A stretch of DNA of 6,852 nt from Pullilachnospira_A gallistercoris (lineage in GTDB: Bacteria; Bacillota; Clostridia; Lachnospirales; Lachnospiraceae), in the NCBI GenBank assembly GCA_018712125.1, contig DVHM01000014.1, positions 1 to 6,852 of the forward strand. Reading direction: 5' to 3'. Below are positions 1-4,531 of this stretch, piece after piece. A program made the position numbers and the translations under genes. Within the stretch, counting starts at the first letter, position 1; every line of letters begins with the position of its first letter. The notes below the pieces were generated by a model. It searched no databases, was not told the origin of the DNA, and saw only the letters and a list, made by a program, of their open reading frames with translations.

Positions 1-51
1 TACCGGATCAAAATTTCCCCTAATCCCATACGCCATTCCCCTCTCCGTCAT
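1..51 (-). CDS. 5' end of an unidentified gene, cut by the window edge
   Basis: An open frame begins with ATG at 51 and runs off the window after 17 codons without a stop. An AGAGG ribosome binding site (59-63) lies 7 bases before the ATG, which is good spacing. The visible peptide starts MTERGMAYGIRGNFDPV, too little for family assignment. It shows no clear signal peptide or hydrophobic segment so far. A second ATG five codons in is less well placed, only 3 bases from a purine-rich stretch. The start lies 47 bases after the stop of the GH3-LytTR gene, on the same strand and with no terminator hairpin between them, so co-transcription is likely. A sensor kinase partner for the response regulator or another carbohydrate gene would fit the context, but nothing in the sequence shows which. 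It could also be a chance frame. Confidence 0.5.
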   Translation of the reverse strand, partial: MTERGMAYGIRGNFDPV

Positions 52-58
52 CTTTTTA

Positions 59-63
59 CCTCT
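59..63 (-). promoter_or_regulatory. Ribosome binding site of the truncated downstream gene
   Basis: AGAGG on the minus strand, 7 bases before the ATG at 51. It is the main reason to treat the short open frame at the window edge as a real gene start. Confidence 0.5.
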
Positions 64-98
64 ATTGTCCTGCCGCATTCGTTTTTCAGCCTGTCCTG

Positions 99-851
99 TT
101 ACCGCACCTTTCGTCTGTCATAGAGATCGAAACGCATCATCTTCTCCTCAAAATCCTTCCGGCAGCGTTTGGACACAAGGCACTCCTTCTCTCCTATATA
201 AATGCGGTCCCGCTTCAGATCCAGCTCCGTGACCTTGCTCATATTCACAATCTCGGACCGGCTGATCCTGGCGAAGAGCCGCCCGTCCAGCTCCCGCTCC
301 AGGGAAGCCAGGGACTCCTCCCGGCGAAAAGTATGCCCTTTTGCCTCCAGCAGCACATAACTGTTATAGGCAAGAATCCGGTCGATGTCTCTCTGCCGCA
401 GGCTCAGGGAAATCCGTTTGTCGTAGACCCGGATCTTCCGCCAGCCGATGCGGTCCTTTACCACGCAGACCAAAGCCTCCCTGATTTCATCCTCGGAGAA
501 CGCCTTTGTCACATAGCGCAGAGCCCCGATGGCGAACGCCTCCTTGAACCGCTCCACCATCCCAGTCGCGATGATGATGGGACAGTCCATCCCCATCTCC
601 CGGAGTTTCCGGCCCACCTCCATGCCATCCATATCCGGCATGTCCACATCGAGAAACACAATCTGATCCTCCGAAGCCTGGGAGAGGAGATCGGGGCCGT
701 TTGTAAAAATCCGGATCCCGGCCCGCTCCTCCCATTCCCCGAGGATCTTCTCAATGATGCACGCCAGTTCCCGGGCCGCCGGCAGGTCATCGTCGCAGAT
801 CGCGATCTCAAGAACCGGTTCCGCCGGTTGGGTTTCTTCTCTCTCCCTCAT
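99..851 (-). other. REC-LytTR response regulator part, possibly also made separately from an internal ATG
   Basis: The last 250 codons of the GH3 fusion form a complete AgrA/LytTR-type response regulator. Initiation at the in-frame ATG at 851 would give a protein of the family's usual free-standing length. A purine-rich GAGGGGGAG (862-870) lies 10 bases before this ATG. The receiver has the CDDD acidic pocket, the phosphoacceptor in FLDVDMPDMDG, a conserved Thr and a conserved Lys. That Lys is in KAF rather than the usual KPF. The LytTR domain has the conserved RxxxVNMxxV core and a C-terminal VSKRCRKDF segment. No cognate histidine kinase is visible in the window. I list it as an alternative product, not an independent gene, because no stop codon separates it from the GH3 part. 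Confidence 0.45.
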
Positions 852-3443
852 CCGCTTCACACTCCCCCTCTGTCCGCCATCCCCGGCATCTTTTACCCGT
901 CTCTTTCCCGGAGATATTTTATATTGCCAAGTATATCGCATCTCGATGACAATTTCCATCCGGGCAAGATCGCAGTCTCTGGAGGATGTCCCCAGGAAAA
1001 TCTCCACTTTCCCGGGCTCTATGGTTTCCTTCAGTTCCAGCCCGCAGAAGGAGAAGGTTTCGGCGGTCAACGCGAAAGTTATCTGTCGTCTTTCGCCCGG
1101 CGCCAGTTCCACCCGCTCAAATCCCTTCAACTCTTTTACCGGTCTCGCGATAGAGGCGGCCACATCATGAATATAGAGCTGCAGCACCTCGGCACCGGAC
1201 CGTTCGCCGGTATTGACCACATCCGCAGTTACCGTCAGGGTGTCGCCAGGATGGAAAATCTCTGCGGACAATTTTACATTCTCCACCGCGAAACTGGTGT
1301 AGGAAAGGCCGTATCCGAAATCGTAGAGCGGCCGCATGCTTCCGTCCAGGTAGCCGGTCAGGAAGGGCTGGCCTTCCTCAAGCTGCGGGCGGCCGGTATT
1401 CAGATGATTGTAGTAAACCGGAACCTGTCCCAGCGCCTTCGGGAAGGAAACACAGAGTTTTCCGGACGGATTGACGTCGCCGCTGATGATGTCGGCAACG
1501 GCATTTCCCGCCTCGCATCCCGGGAACCATGCCTCCAGAACCGCGTTCGCCTTCTCGGTAAGCTCTGTGATAACCTGAGGCCGGCCGCTCACCAGCACCG
1601 CTGCCACAGGTTTTCCGCTGTCACAGGCAATCTTCGCCAGTTCTCTCTGCAGATCGGGAAGATCGATCTTCTGCAGGCAGGAGGCCTCGCCGCTGTCCTC
1701 GGAATCCTCGCCCAGGGCCAGAAGAATCACATCCGCAGCCGTCATGGCCGCCTCGATCCGCGCTCTCTCATCTTCGGAAAGTTCTCCGGTCTTTGCGGTG
1801 GAGACCGCGCTTACCTCATAGCCGGCATTGGTCAGACCATCCAGCAATGTGACCGTCTCGCTGCCCTTGGTGCTGCTCTGCCAGGTCCCAAGCAGATCCT
1901 TCGACTCCGCCTTCGGTCCGATCAGGGCGATCTTTTTGTCTTTCGCGACGGGGAGCAGACCGTCATTTTTCAGAAGCACCATGGACTCCCCGGCCAGTTT
2001 CCGGGACAGCTCCCGCTTCTCATCCGAGAAAATCTCCTTCTCATCCTCCGGCCGCAGATAACGGTAGGGACAGTCCATGATGCCAAGCTGATACTTCAGT
2101 TTCAGGATCCTGCGAACTGCCGTGTCGATCTGCTCCTCCGGCACCACGCCCTCCCGGACCTTTGCCGGCAGATTTTCCACATACAGCCCGGTGGCCATCT
2201 CCATGTCCACCGAAGCGTCCAGACATTTTACAGCGGCATCCGCCCCGTCCTCGGCGCAGCCGTGAACAATTGTCTCGGCCACAGCGCCGTAATCCGACAC
2301 CACGCAGCCGTCGAAGCCCAGCTCGTCTCTCAGCAGATCATGAAGATACTGGCGGCTGGCTGTAATCGGTCTTCCGTTTAACACAGTAAAGGCGCTCATA
2401 ACCATGGAAGCGCCGGCCCTGACGCCAGCTGAAAATGGCGGCAGGTAAGTGTTGCGCAGGGTAACTTCCGAGATTTCACAGGTGTTGTAATCCCGTCCGC
2501 CCTCCACAGCTCCATAGCCGAGGAAATGCTTCAGGCAGGCGCCGACCGTATCCTTTTTCAAAAGGTCATCGCCCTGGTAGCCACGCACGACAGCCTCCCC
2601 CATCCGGGCATCCAGGTAGGGATCCTCCCCGTGCCCCTCGGCGATCCGGCCCCAGCGGGGATCTCTGGCGATGTCCAGCATCGGAGCGAACGCTACCATG
2701 ACACCGATGGAAGAAGCCTCCCTGGCTGCTGCTGCCGCGGCCTCCTGTACCAGCCCGGGATCAAAAGAGCAGGCCCATGCCAGGGGGATCGGAAATACCG
2801 TCTCCTGTCCGTGAATCACATCCCTGCAGTAGAGCAGCGGGATTCCCAGCCGGGATTCCTCCACCGCCAGCTTCTGCAGTTCAAAGAGATCCACCGGAGA
2901 GGCCATCGCGATCATGGAACCCAGCAGTCCCCGCCGGATCTGCTCCTTCAGCGGCAGTTGCTGTTCCACCTCATTTCCGATGGCGCTGGTATCCAGACCT
3001 CCGGACTGGGTCATCTGCCCGATTTTCTCCTCCAGCGTCATCTTTGACAGAAGTTCCTCTACCAGAGCGTCGATCTCCTCTTCGCTCCGTTTTACCGGCT
3101 CCTTCTCCCGCTCTTTCGCAAGAAACTGCTCCATCTCCTCCTTGCGTTTCTTCTCTTCCGCCGCGACCTGCTCCGCCGGCGCAGCCTTGCCGGAAATCTC
3201 TCCCACCACAGGGATCCTGCCGGTCACGTCGTAGCCGTTTCCATTGTCCCGGAGTTCAAAATGCATACCGTAATCTCCGGCTCCGGCCTCCAGCACAATC
3301 ACGTCTCCCCGGCGCTCCGCCACCTCCGGAACCACCGTCATGTTCCGCTCCGGCGAGGTCATCACAACATGAAGCCCCTGCGCGTCCTCTTCGATGTCCA
3401 GTTCCATGGACCCCCAGGGCATTACAAACAGATACTTTCCCAC
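99..3443 (-). CDS. GH3 beta-glucosidase fused in frame to a REC-LytTR response regulator
   Basis: Predicted product of about 1114 residues. The start is GTG at 3443, because AGGAGG (3452-3457) sits 8 bases before it; the ATG at 3485 has no ribosome site and lies only about 8 bases after the predicted transcription start. Domains (GTG numbering): an 85-residue beta-rich N-terminal extension; a charged, helix-prone linker (about 90-130); GH3 N-terminal barrel (about 135-455) with DPRWGR 261-266, Lys-His 305-306 and nucleophile Asp384 in SDYG; GH3 C-terminal domain (about 480-715) with likely acid/base Glu586 in SGEAS; fibronectin-III-like domain (730-832). A 43-residue basic linker leads to a REC domain (878-996; acidic pocket Asp884/Asp885, phosphoacceptor Asp932, Thr960, Lys980) and a LytTR DNA-binding domain (about 1003-1105, with SRSEIVNMSKV). 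There is no signal peptide, so it is cytoplasmic. GH3 members typically release terminal beta-linked glucose or xylose; LytTR regulators bind paired direct repeats. The domain calls are firm. Whether the fusion is natural is uncertain: the linker is AT-rich and an internal start exists at 851. Confidence 0.9.
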   Translation of the reverse strand: MGKYLFVMPWGSMELDIEEDAQGLHVVMTSPERNMTVVPEVAERRGDVIVLEAGAGDYGMHFELRDNGNGYDVTGRIPVVGEISGKAAPAEQVAAEEKKRKEEMEQFLAKEREKEPVKRSEEEIDALVEELLSKMTLEEKIGQMTQSGGLDTSAIGNEVEQQLPLKEQIRRGLLGSMIAMASPVDLFELQKLAVEESRLGIPLLYCRDVIHGQETVFPIPLAWACSFDPGLVQEAAAAAAREASSIGVMVAFAPMLDIARDPRWGRIAEGHGEDPYLDARMGEAVVRGYQGDDLLKKDTVGACLKHFLGYGAVEGGRDYNTCEISEVTLRNTYLPPFSAGVRAGASMVMSAFTVLNGRPITASRQYLHDLLRDELGFDGCVVSDYGAVAETIVHGCAEDGADAAVKCLDASVDMEMATGLYVENLPAKVREGVVPEEQIDTAVRRILKLKYQLGIMDCPYRYLRPEDEKEIFSDEKRELSRKLAGESMVLLKNDGLLPVAKDKKIALIGPKAESKDLLGTWQSSTKGSETVTLLDGLTNAGYEVSAVSTAKTGELSEDERARIEAAMTAADVILLALGEDSEDSGEASCLQKIDLPDLQRELAKIACDSGKPVAAVLVSGRPQVITELTEKANAVLEAWFPGCEAGNAVADIISGDVNPSGKLCVSFPKALGQVPVYYNHLNTGRPQLEEGQPFLTGYLDGSMRPLYDFGYGLSYTSFAVENVKLSAEIFHPGDTLTVTADVVNTGERSGAEVLQLYIHDVAASIARPVKELKGFERVELAPGERRQITFALTAETFSFCGLELKETIEPGKVEIFLGTSSRDCDLARMEIVIEMRYTWQYKISPGKRRVKDAGDGGQRGSVKRMREREETQPAEPVLEIAICDDDLPAARELACIIEKILGEWEERAGIRIFTNGPDLLSQASEDQIVFLDVDMPDMDGMEVGRKLREMGMDCPIIIATGMVERFKEAFAIGALRYVTKAFSEDEIREALVCVVKDRIGWRKIRVYDKRISLSLRQRDIDRILAYNSYVLLEAKGHTFRREESLASLERELDGRLFARISRSEIVNMSKVTELDLKRDRIYIGEKECLVSKRCRKDFEEKMMRFDLYDRRKVR
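813..829 (-). repeat. Short GC-rich hairpin inside the start of the regulator part
   Basis: AACCGG and CCGGTT form a 6-bp stem around a 5-base loop, about 20 bases downstream of the internal ATG at 851. It is not followed by a U-run, so it is not an intrinsic terminator. It codes for the Pro-Ala-Glu-Pro turn just before the REC domain. It might affect translation or be a chance product of codon use. Confidence 0.3.
862..870 (-). promoter_or_regulatory. Internal ribosome binding site before the LytTR regulator
   Basis: GAGGGGGAG on the minus strand, inside the GH3-LytTR frame and 10 bases before the in-frame ATG at 851. The GTG at 860 is only about one base from it and so is too close. This site is the main sign that the regulator part was, or still is, translated separately. 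Confidence 0.45.
930..958 (-). promoter_or_regulatory. Possible internal promoter at the GH3/regulator junction
   Basis: TATACT (930-935, one mismatch to TATAAT) and TGGAAA (953-958, two mismatches to TTGACA) are separated by 17 bases on the minus strand. They lie at the end of the GH3 coding part, in a locally AT-rich stretch that is unlike the GC-rich coding sequence around it. Transcription would start near 923, giving a leader of about 70 bases before the ATG at 851. The motif match is modest and could be chance. Confidence 0.25.
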
Positions 3444-3451
3444 GTTTCCAT

Positions 3452-3457
3452 CCTCCT
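3452..3457 (-). promoter_or_regulatory. Ribosome binding site fixing the GTG start of the GH3-LytTR gene
   Basis: Perfect AGGAGG, 8 bases before GTG at 3443. It lies inside the longer frame that begins with ATG at 3485, and shows that the 14 extra N-terminal residues of that reading are 5' UTR. Confidence 0.85.
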
Positions 3458-3499
3458 GTAATATGATTAGCATATGACATACCATGCTTCCAACAAAGC

Positions 3500-3508
3500 A
3501 TTATAACA
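3500..3508 (-). promoter_or_regulatory. Extended -10 promoter of the GH3-LytTR gene
   Basis: TGTTATAAT on the minus strand is a perfect TATAAT (3500-3505) with the upstream TGn of an extended -10 element. At 17-base spacing the -35 position holds no good hexamer, as is common for activator-dependent or extended -10 promoters. Transcription would start near 3493, giving a leader of about 50 bases before the GTG at 3443. The leader holds a weak ATATG/CATAT inverted repeat just upstream of the ribosome site. Confidence 0.6.
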
Positions 3509-3528
3509 GATACAAACGGGCAAAACGA

Positions 3529-3562
3529 CCGACAACCCGACAGCAGTGTCCGATTTTCCGAC
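3529..3562 (-). repeat. 21-bp-period direct repeat, candidate regulator-binding site
   Basis: On the plus strand, two 13-base units of the form CCGA-N4-CCGAC begin at 3529 and 3550. CCGA therefore occurs at 3529, 3537, 3550 and 3558 (spacings 8, 13, 8). The units are exactly 21 bp apart, two helical turns, and lie just upstream of the extended -10 element, covering the -35 area and beyond. This is where LytTR-family activators bind in known systems, as paired direct repeats about 21-22 bp apart. The sequence does not match the published LytTR consensus, so linking it to the regulator encoded downstream is inference. Confidence 0.4.
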
Positions 3563-3566
3563 GGTC

Positions 3567-4457
3567 TCAGATCTCCCCTGTAAATCTCCCGCTGGCTCCA
3601 CAGGGCAGCGCCAGACCGCTGGCCGTTACCGGAAGTCCGATCTCGTCGGCCTCCACCGTTCCTCCGTACTTCTTCAGCGCCGTGGCGATCATATAGCGCA
3701 GCACCGCCGGCTGCAGTCCGGTGGTATAGGAATTTACCAGGAAAAACAACGGCCGCTCTGTCAAAAGCTGGCTGCAGAGCTCAATCAGCGGGAAAACCGC
3801 CTCCTCAATCTTCCAGATCTCCCCCTTCGGCCCTCTGCCGTAGGATGGGGGATCCATAATGATGGCGTCGTAATGATGGCCCCGGCGGATTTCCCGTTCC
3901 ACAAATTTCTTACAGTCATCCACAATCCAGCGGATTGGCGCGTCCTGCAAACCGGAAGAGACGGCATTCTCCTTCGCCCAGGTTACCATTCCCTTGGAGG
4001 CGTCCACATGAGTTACCTGCGCTCCCGCCGCCGCCGCGGAAACGGTAGCCCCGCCCGTGTAGGCAAAAAGGTTCAGCACCTTGACGGGCTGACCGGGGCG
4101 CTTTGCCTTCCTCTGGCGGATCAGTTCCGAAAACCAGTCCCAGTTGGCCGCCTGCTCCGGGAAAAGTCCCGTGTGCTTAAAGCTGAAGGGCTTCAGGTGA
4201 AAAGTCAGATCCAGCTGTCCGCTGCGATAGCCAATGCTCCACTGCTGGGGGAGATCAAAAAATTCCCACTCGCCGCCTCCCTTTTTGCTGCGATGGTAGT
4301 GGGCGTTCAGCTTCCTCCAGCGTGGATCCTTCTTCGGCGTATCCCAGATAACCTGGGGATCCGGCCGCAGAAGAATGTATTTCCCCCAGCGTTCCAGCTT
4401 CTCCCCGCCGGAGCAGTCAATCACTTCATAATCCTTCCATTGATCCGCAAGCCACAT
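3567..4457 (-). CDS. Class I SAM-dependent methyltransferase, RlmI-like family (probable RNA methyltransferase)
   Basis: Product of 296 residues, ending in TGA at 3567. ATG at 4457 was chosen because GAGGAG (4464-4469) lies 6 bases upstream; the frame extends 59 codons further but overlaps the upstream gene and has no ribosome site there. The Rossmann core shows motif I as VLNLFAYTGGATVS (127-140), the acidic SAM-ribose position in HVDASKGMV (150-158), a DD pair at 180-181, and motif IV as DPPSYGRGP (202-210). The DPP signature and the FAYTGG loop place it with the COG1092/RlmI-RlmK-like methyltransferases, whose characterised members make 5-methylcytosine or 7-methylguanine in 23S rRNA. It lacks an obvious N-terminal PUA domain and is shorter than RlmI, so its base and target are unknown. 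It probably acts in the cytoplasm on RNA and has no evident link to the GH3 neighbours. Confidence 0.85.
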   Translation of the reverse strand: MWLADQWKDYEVIDCSGGEKLERWGKYILLRPDPQVIWDTPKKDPRWRKLNAHYHRSKKGGGEWEFFDLPQQWSIGYRSGQLDLTFHLKPFSFKHTGLFPEQAANWDWFSELIRQRKAKRPGQPVKVLNLFAYTGGATVSAAAAGAQVTHVDASKGMVTWAKENAVSSGLQDAPIRWIVDDCKKFVEREIRRGHHYDAIIMDPPSYGRGPKGEIWKIEEAVFPLIELCSQLLTERPLFFLVNSYTTGLQPAVLRYMIATALKKYGGTVEADEIGLPVTASGLALPCGASGRFTGEI

Positions 4458-4463
4458 GGCAGT

Positions 4464-4469
4464 CTCCTC
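4464..4469 (-). promoter_or_regulatory. Ribosome binding site fixing the methyltransferase start
   Basis: GAGGAG, within a longer GGAGAGGAG purine tract, 6 bases before ATG at 4457. The alternative ATG at 4502 and the longer frame have no such site. Confidence 0.75.
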
Positions 4470-4492
4470 TCCTACTTGTTCTTTATGTGAAT

Positions 4493-4521
4493 AATTTACC
4501 ATAGTTTCACGGCCCGGACAA
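4493..4521 (-). promoter_or_regulatory. Possible promoter of the methyltransferase gene
   Basis: TTGTCC (4516-4521, four of six to the -35 consensus), a 17-base spacer, then TAAATT (4493-4498, four of six) preceded by TGG as in an extended -10 element, on the minus strand. The predicted start near 4486 gives a leader of about 30 bases. I see no terminator between this gene and the upstream GH3, so read-through transcription is equally possible. Confidence 0.35.
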
Positions 4522-4531
4522 TGATGGAATC

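Noticed and set aside
797..808. Perfect 12-bp palindrome AGATCGCGATCT
   Set aside because: It falls in the codons for the first REC strand (EIAIC) and is adequately explained by coding sequence; there is no promoter context.
333..2381. A 682-codon open frame on the plus strand opposite the GH3-LytTR gene
   Set aside because: It is an antisense shadow of GC-rich codons. Its translation is rich in His, Arg, Pro and Gln, shows no domain, and the minus strand has clear catalytic and DNA-binding motifs.
3444..3485. ATG at 3485 as the start of the GH3-LytTR gene
   Set aside because: It lies about 8 bases after the predicted transcription start and has no ribosome site, while AGGAGG sits ideally before the GTG at 3443.
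3521..3566. Intrinsic terminator after the methyltransferase
   Set aside because: GACCG and CGGTC followed by GTTTTG could pair, but the stem is only about 5 bp with a loop of some 30 bases. The TCGG repeats here fit a direct-repeat binding site better.
3546..4490. A 314-codon open frame on the plus strand opposite the methyltransferase
   Set aside because: No recognisable domain, and the minus-strand frame has clear SAM-binding motifs and a good ribosome site.
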